NCBI GenBank assembly: GCA_021613375.1
Contig: CM038720.1
Span: forward strand, 9,115,962-9,179,961
Reading direction: 5' to 3'
DNA length: 64,000 nt
Source of the DNA: Megaleporinus macrocephalus
Taxonomy: Eukaryota; Chordata; Actinopteri; Characiformes; Anostomidae
In this document: one piece after another, positions 12,061 to 24,087 of the stretch
How the letters are laid out: each line of letters opens with the position of its first letter
How positions within the stretch are numbered: the stretch's first letter is position 1
The notes under the pieces: generated by a model
Databases searched by the model: none
Seen by the model: the letters and a program-made list of their open reading frames with translations, nothing else
Told to the model about the DNA's origin: nothing
Program-made: the position numbers and the translations under genes

Positions 12061-12064
12061 GTTG

Positions 12065-13093
12065 TTTGCGATGCACCCACCCCTCCGCGCTAGCCTGTCC
12101 CCAAAACTTCAGCCACGGTTTCGATAGATTTCAGGACACTTCACGTTGTAAAGGTGCCATAGAATTAAAAAACCCTGTATTTACATTATCATCGGAGTGT
12201 TGTGTTAGACTGTTGTTCAATCGTTACTGTTAGCCACCCACTTAAACCAACTGGTTACAGAAATGCGGGCTTGTTTTTTGGTTGTCAAGGCGCAGTGAAT
12301 GAACAAAATGCAAATATTCAACAAACTTATATGAAGTTAATCAGAAGGATCACATTTTCAACCTCGTAACTATTACAGCTGAGTTTCAAACAAGTTGCAG
12401 GACACTTTTTAAAGGTGCCATACAATGAAAAACCCTGTATTTACATTATCATCATTGAATAAGGAGTGTTAGGTACATAAAACTCACAAAATAGGCTGCT
12501 AAATGCTGAACTTCAGCATCTTTAACAAAATCCAGGACTATGATTCAGTTGTGAGTAGTTCGTTCGCTCTGCACATTTCACTCTAGACCGTTTTTTTAGG
12601 CCCTAAACAGTATCGAGCAGCTTCGCTCATTGTTTAACACGGAAGAGACCTTAATGTTACAGCCCCAACAGTAACCTGTAAGTAGCAGCCATGCTGTGTG
12701 AGTTTATCACTGTTTGCTGGTTAAAGAATATTAAACTGAGAGTTCTACAGTGACCAACAACTTCTATTAACTTGGTGTGGATGTTCAGATGAAAGCGAGT
12801 AGCTAGTATAGGTAACGTTAGACCAAGGGCGTAGATTTGCTCTTGACATTGGTGGGGACGTATGAATCTACCCCGCCAGAAGCTAGTATAGGTAACGTTA
12901 GATCAAGGGCGTAGATTGGCTCTTGACATTGGTGGGGGCCTAAGAATCTACCCCGCCAGAAGCTAGTATAGGTAACGTTAGATCAAGGGTGTAGATTTGC
13001 TCTTGACATTGGTGTTTGCGATGCACCCACCCCTCCGCGCTACCCTATCCCCAAACGTCAGCCATGGTTTTGATGGATTTCAGAATTTCAGAG
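12065..13093. repeat. Repeat unit bounded by ~75-bp direct repeats, with three 80-bp minisatellite copies
   Basis: TTTGCGATGCACCCACCCCT and about 55 further similar bases occur at 12066 and again at 13015, bracketing about 950 bp. The bracketed segment contains a ~160-bp stretch (12211-12372) found again at 13787-13945. It ends in about 2.5 copies of the 80-bp unit found in the large array (12805-13010). The arrangement suggests local duplication, perhaps of an old transposable element carrying the minisatellite. Confidence 0.75.
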
Positions 13094-13779
13094 GCTCTTG
13101 ATTCATCAGCACGAGTGTTTTTAGTTTTCCATTTCTTTTTATTCCTGCATGCGTGGAGCGCCACTAATTCTGCTTACAGTCCGATTGAGACCCTCTTTTC
13201 TAAAATTGCCGCACTGACAATAAAGTGTCTCCCTTTAAGTGAGTCATACAGAAAAAGACACTCAATCAAACTCTGACTCCTCAGCTGCAAGACAAAAGTA
13301 ATCAAATGCATCTGGGATTACAATTGGGTTGGGAATATGAAGACAGAATGGAACAAAGGCAGGGAAACAGAACTTCTTTTCTTCAGGTCCTGTGCTCTGT
13401 ATTAAGTTGAGTCTCATTAAAAGCTGCCTATTAAAGGATACTCCATCTCTACCTGTAGCTTATGGTCCATTGAAGACAATAATTGTGACACATTTTCCTG
13501 CATTAACGCCAAATTACTCCACACGGACTTGAAATAGCCAAAGGGTGGCTGCTAACTGCCGTCATGAAGATATAGTTATGAGTATCTTGGTGGGAATTGT
13601 CTTCATTCGTTTTTTAGCGAAGTGATGTGGACAAAGGGTCTCCTCCTTTGATTCCTAGAGAAATAGCTGTTCTGTGTAAAACTGGGAGACATCAAGTGAG
13701 GAGAAAATAATTATCTAGTTATGTGGAGCATGAAAACAGTAGGCAAATAAAGGTGACAGAAGAAGCTGTTCATTACTGC

Positions 13780-14360
13780 TAGACTGTTGTTCATTCGTTA
13801 CTGTTAGCGGCCCACTTGAACCAGCAAGTTAGAGAAATGCGGGCTTGTTTTTTGGTTGTCAAGGCGCAGCTAATGAACAAAATGCAAATATTTAACAAAC
13901 TTATATGAAGATAATCAGAAGGATCTCAGTTTCAACCATGTAACTTGTAACTGTTATGAGTTTCAAGCAAGTTACAGGACACTTCACATTGTTATGCAGC
14001 TCAAATTTTAAAGGTGCCATAGAATGAAAAAAAAAAACTATTTACATTATCATCGTTGAATGGACACACCATCGTTGAACTGACACACCAAAATCCTGGA
14101 CTATGATTCAATTGTGAGTAGGTAGTTCACTCTGCACATTTCACTCCAGACACTTTTTTAGGCCCTAAACAGTATCGAGCAGCTTCGCTCATTGTTTAAC
14201 ACTGAAGAGACCTTAATGTTACAGCCCCAACAGTAACCTATAAGTAGCAGCCATGCTGTGTGAGTTTATCACTATTGGCTGGTTGAAGCATATTAAACTG
14301 AGAGTTCTACAGTGACCAACAACTTCTATAAACTTGGTGTTGATGTTCAGATGAAAGCGA
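13780..14360. repeat. Second copy of the 12.2-12.8 kb segment
   Basis: Shared blocks include GCGGGCTTGTTTTTTGGTTG, AACAAAATGCAAATATT, AACAGTATCGAGCAGCTTCG and GTAGCAGCCATGCTGTG, all in the same order and orientation as 12211-12805. It leads straight into the 80-bp array, as the first copy does. Between the copies (13094-13779) is unassigned sequence without a recognisable gene. Confidence 0.85.
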
Positions 14361-16110
14361 GTAGCTAGTATAGGTAACGTTAGACCAAGGGCATAGATTT
14401 GCTCTTGACATTGGTGCGGACCTATGAATCCACCCCGCCAGAAGCTAGTATAGGTAACGTTAGATCAAGGCCGTACATTGGCTCTTGACATTGGTGGGGA
14501 CCTATGAATGCACCCCACCAGAAGCTAGTATAGGTAACGTTAGACCAAGGGCATAGATTTGCTCTTGACATTGGTGGGGACCTATGAATCTACCCCACCA
14601 GAAACTAGTATAGATAAAGTTAGATCAAGGGCGTAGATTGGCTCTTGACATTGGTGGGGACCTATGAATCCACCCCGCCAGAAGCTAGTATAGGTAATGT
14701 TAAATCAAGGGAGTAGATTTGCTTTTAATACTAGTGGGGACCTATAAATCCACCCCGCCAGAAGCTAGTATAGGTAACGTTAGATCAAGGGAGTAGATTT
14801 GCTTTTAATACTAGTGGGGACCTATGAATCCACCCCGCCAGAAGCTAGTATAGGTAACGTTAGACCAAGGGTGTAGATTTGCTCTTGACATTGGTGGGGA
14901 CCTATGAATCCACCCCGCCAGAAGCTAGTATAGGTAACGTTAAATCAAGGGAGTAGATTTGCTTTTAATACTAGTGGGGACCTATGAATCTAACCCACCA
15001 GAAACTAGTATAGGTAACATTAGATCAAGGGCGTAGATTTGCTTTTGACATTGGTGGGCACCTATGAATCCACCCCGCCAGAAGCTAGTATAAGTAACGT
15101 TGGATCAAGGGCATAGATTTGCTCTTGACATTGGTGGGGACCTATGAATCCACCCCACCAGAATCTAGTATAGGTAACGTTAGATCAAGGGCATAGATTT
15201 GCTCTTGACATTGGTGGGGACCTATGAATCCACCCCGCCAGAAGCTAGTATAGGTAATGTTAAATCAAGGGAGTAGATTTGCTTTTAATACTAGTGGGGA
15301 CCTATAAATCCACCCCGCCAGAAGCTAGTATAGGTAACGTTAGATCAAGGGAGTAGATTTGCTTTTAATACTAGTGGGGACCTATGAATCCACCCCGCCA
15401 GAAGCTAGTATAGGTAACGTTAGACCAAGGGTGTAGATTTGCTCTTGACATTGGTGGGGACCTATGAATCCACCCCGCCAGAAGCTAGTATAGGTAACGT
15501 TAAATCAAGGGAGTAGATTTGCTTTTAATACTAGTGGGGACCTATGAATCTAACCCACCAGAAACTAGTATAGGTAACGTTAGATCAAGGGCGTAGATTT
15601 GCTTTTGACATTGGTGGGGACCTATGAATCCACCCCGCCAGAAGCTAGTATAAGTAACGTTGGATCAAGGGCATAGATTTGCTCTTGACATTGGTGGGGA
15701 CCTATGAATCCACCCCACCAGAATCTAGTATAGGTAACGTTAGATCAAGGGCATAGATTTGCTCTTGACATTGGTGGGGACCTATTAATCCACCCCACCA
15801 GAAGCTAGTAAAGGTAACATCGGATCAAGGGCATAGATTTGCTCTTGACATTGGTGGGGACCTATGAATCTACCCCACCAGAATCTAGTATAGGTAACGT
15901 TAGATCAAGGGCATAGATTTGCTCTTGACATTGGTGGGGACCTATTAATCCACCCTGCCAGAAGCTAGTAAAGGTAACATCGGATCAAGGGCATAGATTT
16001 GCTCTTGACATTGGTGGAGACCTATGAATCCACCCCGCCAGAAGCTAGTATAGGTAATGCTAGATCAGAGGCCTAGATTTGTTCTTGATATTGGTGGGGA
16101 CCTACCCCGC
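14361..16110. repeat. 80-bp minisatellite array with 560-bp higher-order repeat
   Basis: A unit starting GAAGCTAGTATAGGTAACGT recurs every 80 bp (14441, 14521, 14601, 14681 and so on), about 22 copies. The seven units at 14681-15240 are repeated almost base for base at 15241-15800, an offset of exactly 560 bp, including variant units with TTTTAATACTAGTGGGG. A 160-bp two-unit repeat follows at 15801-16050. There is no coding content. Confidence 0.96.
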
Positions 16111-17040
16111 CATGCCAAATATAGGCCTGTTTCAGCCAGTTTCACACCAGTAAACAGTGAATTTACATCTAAAGACTTATCAACATTACTTCAGTAGTGC
16201 AACTACAGACGATGGTAGCCTGCTGTATGCTGAGCGCCAAAGCCGAGCACTGCCATTAAGGTTATAATGATGGATTTCATTAGCGAATTTAATTTTAAGT
16301 GACTTTGACAAAAAGATTTTTTGCTACCATCCTCACTCGCTTTTCATATCCATGTGTCACCCACGTTGAGTCATGCACAGTAAGTCTCTCCTATGACTGG
16401 AAAGCTTTCCTTCCAGTTTTGGCACTGCTAACAACCAAACCTAGCTTACGTAACAGCAGGGAAAGGCACAGCCAATCACACGTGTTACAGGGAGGTAGGA
16501 CTCGAGTGGAGAACATGATTTAACCCTTTCTGCACCTCTAAGTTAAATGTTTTTTCAGAGGAGGATTCAATTTTTTCTGGGGACAATTAAATAATCGCTG
16601 GATATTGGTGCGGACACGTCACTTCAGTCCATGCTGATTCTACTCCCTTGCGTTAGATACTAGCAAGCTCCAAGAAACTAACATTAAGTCAACATTAAGG
16701 CTAATTAAGTAGCATGATGACCGAGCGTATTGACACTGAGGCTCATTTCATTGTCTTATCCGTATCTATTTCAACATGCTGCCTATGTGTGATCATCATG
16801 TTGTCTTACTGTAAACCAGCCAATCAAAACTTGATACCTTTAATGTAGACATCAGACAACAACAAGCATAAATCATTCTTTGGCACCTTCAAGAAACTAA
16901 AAGTTGCTTCTGAGTTTCATCGTGTGAACCCATAAGTGGGTCACGGGTTGGGAAAACAAGGAAAGATGTCACAGCTATTGTCTGTTATGTTCCAGATGAT
17001 CCAGGTACAGATGTGATGAATAATTTAAACTATTCCTTTA
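16111..17040. other. Intronic sequence, remnant of the minisatellite-bearing element plus unassigned DNA
   Basis: After the array, 16530-16660 contains CTGGGGACAATTAA and GGATATTGGTGCGGACACGT, which echo the array unit (CATTGGTGGGGAC), so the parent element may extend to about 16670. The rest has no recognised feature. A 74-codon ORF at 16299-16523 has no support. Confidence 0.4.
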
Positions 17041-17114
17041 ACCTAACTTAAGCACAGGTACCTGGGCAGGTGTGTGACAGGGGATGTGATATAAGCAGTT
17101 GTTGCGATACTCAC

Positions 17115-17269
17115 AGCGATGCTGTGGCTGAAGCCGGAGCCTGGCTGGGGGCTAGCAGCACTGATGTAGTTCCCCACAGCTGAGTCCTGACTGGTTGGGC
17201 CATACAAATCAGCTACAGGCCCTGGACTGTTGGCACCGGGGAAGCCTCCAGGCCGAGGAGGGTTAGTGC
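17115..17269 (-). CDS. msi2: msi2 C-terminal tail exon (Pro/Gly/Ser-rich)
   Basis: The exon is 155 nt with the acceptor ...TTCTTTAG at 17270-17277 and the donor GTGAGT at 17109-17114 (both as complement). Two bases complete a Gly codon from the upstream exon. Then 51 codons follow, starting [20 protein letters not shown], continuing with [20 protein letters not shown] and ending [11 protein letters not shown]. This is very close to mammalian MSI2 as I recall it ([16 protein letters not shown]..., with substitutions such as Ala to Thr and Gly to Ala), and clearly closer to Musashi-2 than to Musashi-1, which has ...TTSPGPMAELYGAANQDS. The exon ends in phase 0 and joins directly to the 7500-7459 exon. 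The segment is an unstructured tail. Confidence 0.97.
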
Positions 17270-17276
17270 CTAAAGA

Positions 17277-17299
17277 ACACACACACACACACACACACA
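17277..17299. repeat. (CA)11 tract at the msi2 tail-exon acceptor, read as (TG)n in the transcript
   Basis: The plus strand shows AC repeats immediately after TTCTTTAG in complement. In the pre-mRNA this is (UG)11 followed by UUCUUUAG, replacing a usual polypyrimidine tract. UG repeats are known binding sites for TDP-43 and CELF-type proteins, so the tract could tune use of this exon. That role is inferred. Confidence 0.9.
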
Positions 17300-17404
17300 G
17301 GGAGATGTGGTGGAGCTGGAAATCCTCAGGGTCATGTCAAGCACGGTGTGAAATGATGGCTAAACACCGTTCAGATTGTCCGGAGATTAACGTGAACACA
17401 ATAT

Positions 17405-17900
17405 ATGGGAGAGAATATGATATTGGGCGCGTACGTCTATATTAATTTTCAGAATATTGAAGGACTGGGAACTGTAGAGCCGAATACTAATAAAAGCGAT
17501 ACCAGCAAAGAGAGTGGCACTGAAATGCTGACTAATTACTTGAAACACTATTCCATTCATGCGCTCTAATCACTAATGGCCGCGGCCTTGGCGATTATAT
17601 TGTGGAGCGTAAGAGGAACATTAAACTTGCATTAAAACAATATCTTTATTTCTTACTAGACGCAAGGGACCCCAAAGGTGATTAGCCAACATCATATTCT
17701 CGTGTGTGCTGCGCGTGGGGTGTCGCATGGGGACAATCTCACGACTCGAATACATGCACTAGGGCGATCGGCATGCAGGCAAACAATGAAACAGACATGC
17801 AGTCACAAACACATGAACGCTGCTCGGAGGCTGGTTCCGTGGAATTCCGTGGAGTCTTTTGGCGCCACTGTTTAATTTCTTTCTGCTTGGTGTAAATTTA
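17405..17900. other. Complex intronic block, candidate conserved non-coding element
   Basis: Non-repetitive sequence with TAAT-type homeodomain core sites (CTGACTAATTAC near 17530, GCTCTAATCACTAATGG near 17562) and balanced composition between two simple-repeat regions. Two overlapping short ORFs are incidental. Call by texture only. Confidence 0.3.
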
Positions 17901-18293
17901 GAGAAAGCAGGTGAGGAGACCACCATCTTATTCTACTTGCCAACGTAAAGGCAGACAGAAGTAAGTTTATGAAACCATATTAGCGAAATTGCATACCAAC
18001 AGCTTCTTAAAGCCACAAGAGCCACCCAACTCTGGAACAAGTGTTCCAGTGACGCCATGCGTGCTGTAGCTGTTCATTCATTACACCGCATACCGTATAC
18101 ATCCCACAGTCACAATAGGGGGTCTCGGAAACCCCAGTATTATAGACATTACTGCTCTGACTAATCTGCACCAGCTCTGTTCTATTGGCCTAAGAACTAA
18201 ACCAACTTGTCGCTTCAAAGAAGAGACTGTGAGAGCGTACATATACCATAAACATCAAGTTACACTGATTGTGTAGCTTTTAAATTGGAAAAC

Positions 18294-18316
18294 ACACAAA
18301 CACACACACACACATA
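18294..18316. repeat. (CA)n microsatellite, imperfect
   Basis: Short run of ACACACAAACACACACACAC in the intron. Nothing else is recognised around it. Confidence 0.85.
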
Positions 18317-19019
18317 CACCTGCCCTTCTGTTAACAACTCAAGCTGCCCATCAGTGGTCCTTGGGTGCTTGTCCCATACATGCTTCACCCACCAAATATG
18401 TTTTAGCAGCACCCGCTGCAAGGTTAGATAAGCTTTCTAGAACTTTGGCGAAAATTTAAGCCCGCCTAATGAGAAGTTGTACCAATCTTTGTTTAGACTT
18501 TGAAACTAAACAGTATGATTCCAGAAACATCAATTATTTGAATAGTTTAGAAAATCGAAATAGTAACCAGTGTACAGTTATTCACCCTCATATTGAGGAA
18601 CCATGTGATTCTTGGGATCTATGCTCCACCAGAGGGCAGTGTAGAGCCCAGGTCTTATATTCTGTATTTGTTTAGTCTGAAGAAAGAAGTATCCTAAAGA
18701 AACGATGGCAGACGGTTAAAAGTGCTAGTGATAAACAAGAGGTTGATTGTATACGGTACTCGTATAGATCTAATGGAATAATGGAATATCATTATTTGAA
18801 TATTGTTACAGATGTGCTCTGATCTGATTGGCTGAGATGCCCAATGACATGCTAAAGTTAGCCCCGTTACATGGCCTGAACAACCGCACCCCAGCACTCC
18901 CAACAGTGAGAACCAAAAAACACAGTTACTGTTTAAAATGAATGAACTGGGATACTTGGAGCTTGTGCTGTGCAGTTGGTCACTGGACTGACGGGGGCGT
19001 TCCTTAAACTTTCTGCAAC

Positions 19020-19350
19020 CTCGCAACAGTAGCTGCGTCGTGGGCGGAGAATGGATTGTTCTTCAGATGCTTGTTTAATTCGAGCTCCTGTACCTGGCCT
19101 ACTCTCTCTGTGCTGCTTAATGAGAGAGAAAAAGAGAGGCGAAGAGATAGAGAGAGCAGGAGAGAGGGAGAGACTGCAGTGCTTAACTCCAGGCCTTTCT
19201 CAGGAGCAGCCTTACTGGCCTTATCTGAGGAGCACATTTCCTAATAGGCCTGCTTATTAAGCAATTACAGCTATTTTCAGTTTCAACGGTAATCCTCATT
19301 TCCTATAATTGGTGGATTCTGTTGAGGCAAAGCGCAGGGCTCTCTCTCTC

Positions 19351-19381
<31 letters not shown>

Positions 19382-19738
19382 TTGCTCTCTCTCTGCGAGC
19401 AAAAGGATTTATGTTTCAACTTAAACCCCGGGGCTAGACTGCTCCTGCTATTAACTTTAATAGGCAAACATGAGTTACACTTATTGGCTTTGACTGGTAG
19501 CTTAGCGGCACCCATGCTAATTAAACTAGCGGGCCAATGGATTACACAGCAGGTTTTTTTTTAAGGCACAGGTGACTCATGTGTCCTGCACGGGCGCTCG
19601 GGCTTTAATTTACGAGACCCTTTTGTCTCTTTCTGCGGGATGACAAAGTGGAAGTGCTCCGCAGGGGGGGGGGGGGGGGGAGAGGGCACAGCGCTGTACT
19701 GTTCTCCAAGTTGCAGCGAGGTTATTTGTCCTCATCTG

Positions 19739-19769
<31 letters not shown>

Positions 19770-19790
19770 TTATCTACACTCTTTTCTTTT
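19020..19790. repeat. Cluster of simple repeats: (GA)n, (CT)n, G17, (TTTA)n
   Basis: Purine-rich GAGAGA (19121-19173), pyrimidine-rich (CT)n at about 19340-19396, a 17-G run at 19664-19680, and TTTA repeats at 19741-19772 followed by G-rich sequence (19794-19820). Several ORFs on both strands (for example Ser/Leu-rich peptides) are translations of these repeats and are not genes. Sequence between them (19200-19340, 19400-19640) is complex. Confidence 0.85.
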
Positions 19791-20929
19791 TTCGGGGGTG
19801 GGGGTGGGTGGGGGGGGGGGATTATAATGTAATTTTCACACCAGCACACATAGACACAGGCCGAATCGCTGCTGTCATGCGATAAAGTGCTTTGATATGA
19901 CCCCTAAAAGACCCACGGTGCATCGATTATGTCTGTGTTGCCCCAGCAACCGAGATACAGGAGACAGTTTGACAGGACCTCATATCAAGTATCGCCTTAA
20001 TCCAATAGAACTTTATCTCTCAGTGTCTCAACCTATATTGAAAGCAGTATTACTGTCATATATTGCAAAGACTGTAAGACAGAAACGCGCATTTCTGCCT
20101 CGGAAGCTTCTGTTGGAGGGGGGCGGTAGGGGTGGGGATGGGGTTGGGGGGTTGTAGGGTGAAGTATTATTTATGTCTGTCTGATAAAGGCTGGCAAAAA
20201 GCCAGCAGAACGCAGTGAGAAACGGCTGCGGTTTTAACAGGAGAGAGCGAAGAGAACAACGTGACCTCTGCCAGCAGCGCGGGACAGTTGACGGCCAGCT
20301 AAAAACGAAAAAAAATAAAAATAAAGAAAAAGACAAGACCCCCAAAACGTTCTCAGTGGAGGTGCAGCCGCTGTTCTACGCTGTGAGTTGTTCAAATCTG
20401 ACTCGAGTACACGAGGAACCACGGCCACATCAACGCCCATACTGTACAGCGGTACAGTGCAGCTCGGAAAGCCTGTAGCTTAGCAAGCCCGGCTCTGCTC
20501 CGCGGGGAGCTATTGGAGCTGAAATCTGCACAGGCTGGGCCCGGGTCCAAACCGAGAGATCTGTGTAATCTGCAGTGTAAAGCACGGGCGCTAAGATGTC
20601 TTTCCTTGTCGCCTGCCAAAGCAAATGAGGCGGGACGGGTGAGGTGAGGCGAGGCAGAGCGTCTGGCAGGCCTCACAACACCTGGCTGGAGCCGCCTCGG
20701 CCGCGGCCGTTAGGACGCCTCCGTGGAGGGGCGACGCCGCGTCATCGCGCTTTAGGGCTTGAGGGCCCTCAGAGGGTGCCCCTGAAAATGGCTAGCCAAT
20801 GAGGCTTGACTAGCTGTAACTGTGCTGGGGTGGGTTCAGAGATGGAGAGAGACAGAAGGGTCATATTCAGCCTTAATGACACTGCAGCTAGAACTTCACC
20901 CATGCTGCCTCGACTAGCGAATTTATGCA

Positions 20930-23490
20930 TCTCGTAAGACTTCACAGCTACAGTTCCAACGAATGAGATAACCTGGGTGATACGGAAACCTTAGCCTGGG
21001 GTACTGAAGTCTGAGCCCACATATTTAGGGTTTCTCCATGGTCCCCAAACCCTCTTCCTTGAGATCTGCTCATCTAGCTTGGAGTTAGCTCCAACCTGCA
21101 TCTTCCCTCTGTGCACCAATCTTTAACACCAAGCCAATCAAGGACTTCTCAAACAGTGAATTAACCTGAGCAGGTATGGCGGAGACCTGGAGATGGTAGA
21201 TCTCTCTAGGACCAGGGCTGGTAGCACTGGTTTAAGGGCTGGTTAAAGGAACACAGCCCAAAGACTGGAGAAGAACCATCAACTGGTGCCTTGTTTAATA
21301 CGAACCACATTTGCTATAGATTTCACAACTATAGTTCCAACAATTGAGAAACCTTAGCCTGAGCTACTGAAGTGTAAGCTCACATATTTAGGGTTTCTCA
21401 GTGGACCTTGAGATCTGCTCCTCTAGCTTGGAGTTCCAAGCTTCAACCTGCGTCTTCCTCCTGTGCACCAATCCTTAAGACGTCTCATCCAGCCAATCAA
21501 GGACCGATCAAATGTAAATTAACTAGAGCAGAGACCTGGAGATGGGAGATCTCCAGGACCAGGGCTGGTAGCCCTGGTTTAAGGGCTGGTTAAAGGAACA
21601 CAGCCCAAAGACTGGAGAAGAACTATCAACTGGTGCCCTGTTTAATACGAACCTGATTTGCTATAGATTTCACAACTATAGTTCCAACAATTGAGAAAAC
21701 TTGGGTGATACAGAAACCTTAGCCTGAGGTACTATAGGTTAAGCTCACATATTTAGGGTTGCTCAGTGGTCCTTGAGATCTGCTCCTCTAGCTTGAAGTT
21801 CTAAGCTCCAACCTGCGTCTTCGTCCCGTGCACCAATCTTTTAGATGTCTGATCCAGCCAATCAAGGACCAATCAAATGTAAATTAAGTGGAGCAGGTAT
21901 GGCGGAGATCTGGAGATGGGAGATCTCCAGGACCAGGGCACTGGTTTAAGGGCTGGTTAAAGGAACACAGCCCAAAGACTGGAGAAGAACAATCAACTGG
22001 CGCCCTGTTTAATAGGAACCACATTTGCTATAGATTTCAATGCTATAGATCCAACAAATAAGAAAACTTGGTTGATACGGAAACCTTAGCCTGAGCTACT
22101 AAAGGTTAAGCTCACATATTTAGGGTTTCTCAGTGGTCCTTGAGATCTGCTCCTCTAGCTTGGAGTTCCAAGCTCCAACCTGTGTCTTCCTCCCGTGCAC
22201 CAATCTTTAAGACGTCTCATCCAGCCAATCAAGGACCAATCAAATGTAAATTTACTAGAGCAGAGACCTGGAGATGGGAGATCTCCAGGACCAGGGCTGG
22301 TAGCACTGGTTTAGGGGTTGGTTAAAAGAACACAGCCCAAAGACTGGAGAAGAACTATCAACTGGTGCCCTGTTTAATACGAACCTGATTTGCTATAGAT
22401 TTCACAGCTATAGTTCCAACAATTGAGAAAACTTGGGTGATACAGAAACCTTAGCCCGAGGTACTAACGATTAAGCTCACATATTTAGGGTTTCTCAGTG
22501 GTCTTTGAGATCTGCTCCTCTAGCCTGGAGTTCCAAGCTCCAACCTGCGTCTTCCTCCCGTGCACCAATCTTTTAGACGTCTGATCCAGCCAATCAAGGA
22601 CCAATCAAATGTAAATTAACTGGAGCAGGTATGGCGGAGATCTGGAGATGGTAGATTTCCAGGACCAGGGCACTGGTTTAAGGGCTGGTTAAAGGAACAC
22701 AGCCCAAAGACTGGAGAAGAACAATCAACTGGCGCCCTGTTTAATAGGAACCACATTTGCTATAGATTTCAATGCTATAGATCCAACAAATAAGAAAACT
22801 TGGTTGATACGGAAACCTTAGCCTGAGGTACCAAAGGTTAAGCTCACATATTTAGGGTTTCTCAGTGGTCCTTGAGATCTGCTCCTCTAGCTTGGAGTTC
22901 CAAGCTCCAACCTGTGTCTTCCTCCCGTGCACCAATCTTTAAGACGTCTCATCCACCCAATCAAGGACCAATCAAATGTAAATTAACTGGAGCAGAGACC
23001 TGGTGATGGTAGATCTCCAGGACCAGGGCTGGTAGCCATGGTTTAAGGGCTGGTTAAAGGAACACAGCCCAAAGACTGGAGAAGAACAATCAACTGGCGC
23101 CTGTTTAATAGGAACCACATTTGCTATAGATTTCACAGCTATAGTTCCAACAATTGAGAAAACCTGGGTGATACAGAAACCTTAGCCTGAGGTACTAAAG
23201 GTTAAGCTCACATATTTAGGGTTTCTCAGTGGTCTTTGAGATCTGCTCCTCTAGCCTGGAGTTCCAAGCTCCAACCTGCGTCTTCGTCCTGTTCACCAAT
23301 CTTTTAGACATCCAGCCAATCAAGGACCAATCAAATGTAAATTAAGTGGAGCAGGTATGGCGGAGATCTGGAGATGGTAGATCTCTAGGACCAGGGCTGG
23401 TAGCACTGGTTTAAGGGCTGGTTAAAGGAACACAGCCCAAAGACTGGAGAAGAGCAATCAACTGGCCACCTGTTTAATATAAACCACATT
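20930..23490. repeat. ~366-bp tandem satellite array, seven copies, alternating A/B units
   Basis: The marker TATAGTTCCAACAATTGAG or its variant recurs at about 20941, 21322, 21668, 22034, 22400, 22767 and 23131, with spacing of 346-381 and mostly 364-367 bp. Units at 22034 and 22767 share the variant AATGCTATAGATCCAACAAATAAG, while those at 21668, 22400 and 23131 share CAATTGAG, giving a ~732-bp dimeric period. Each unit also has CATATTTAGGGTTTCTCAGT, GAGATCTGCTCCTCTAGC and GGCTGGTTAAAGGAACACAG. ORFs at 21408 and 22140 are the same repeat phase and not genes. Confidence 0.95.
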
Positions 23491-24087
23491 TGCGAGGCGT
23501 TTATGTGTGTCTTTAATGCGCTGATGTGAAACAAGCTGAAGGCAGCATGTCACCCACCTTCTGCCTCAATTCACACCGAACACAGCTAGACATAATACTG
23601 TGAGGATGTTCCAAGAGAGGGTGTGTTTATATCAGCGGAGTGTCACGAGGAGTTGACATGAGTTGACTTAACGTGCAACACGCGGTGACAGCAAGGGAAT
23701 TAGCTTGTTTTCGTACTGTGATTTAGCGCTCCATATAAAACAGTCGCTAAGATAAAACCTGAATGGAAACAGGCTGGAAACTGCTCTACAGGTATAGGAC
23801 CATTATTACCCCAGCACTGGATACGTTATCCTTGTTTCGAGGGCAGGACAGACGTGTGCAGCCTAGCCTGGGCTCTAAAAAAGGCACCATCTTGAAAGTA
23901 CCATGCTCCTTCAACAGATCCAGGATGCAGAAGTATGTATAAGTATGTGCTTATGATGACGGTACGGGGGTGGAGAATGTGACTGAGTGATCATCTCTTT
24001 GTTTTTTCGCCTCGTTCTCTTCATGCTTGTGCTTTGTGCATGCATCCAGAGGGCACTGATGTGCTTTCGTGCCAATATATATATATA

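Larger units (their letters stand above)
7501..17114 (-). other. msi2: msi2 intron between the tail exon and the terminal exon
   Basis: The donor GTGAGT is the complement of 17109-17114 and the acceptor CTTTTAG lies at 7501-7507. The intron is about 9.6 kb. It contains a MITE fragment (7910-8003), a hAT element (8863-9677), a complex GC-richer block (10480-12060) and the 80-bp minisatellite region (12065-16120). In 8004-8862, 9686-10479 and 16121-17040 I recognise no gene. 9900-10230 has the look of an old dispersed repeat but I cannot name it. Confidence 0.9.

Noticed and set aside
11783..12233. ORFs of 114 and 146 codons in overlapping plus frames, and an 86-codon minus ORF
   Set aside because: Mutually overlapping frames without domains, splice context or codon pattern; better read as possible conserved non-coding sequence.
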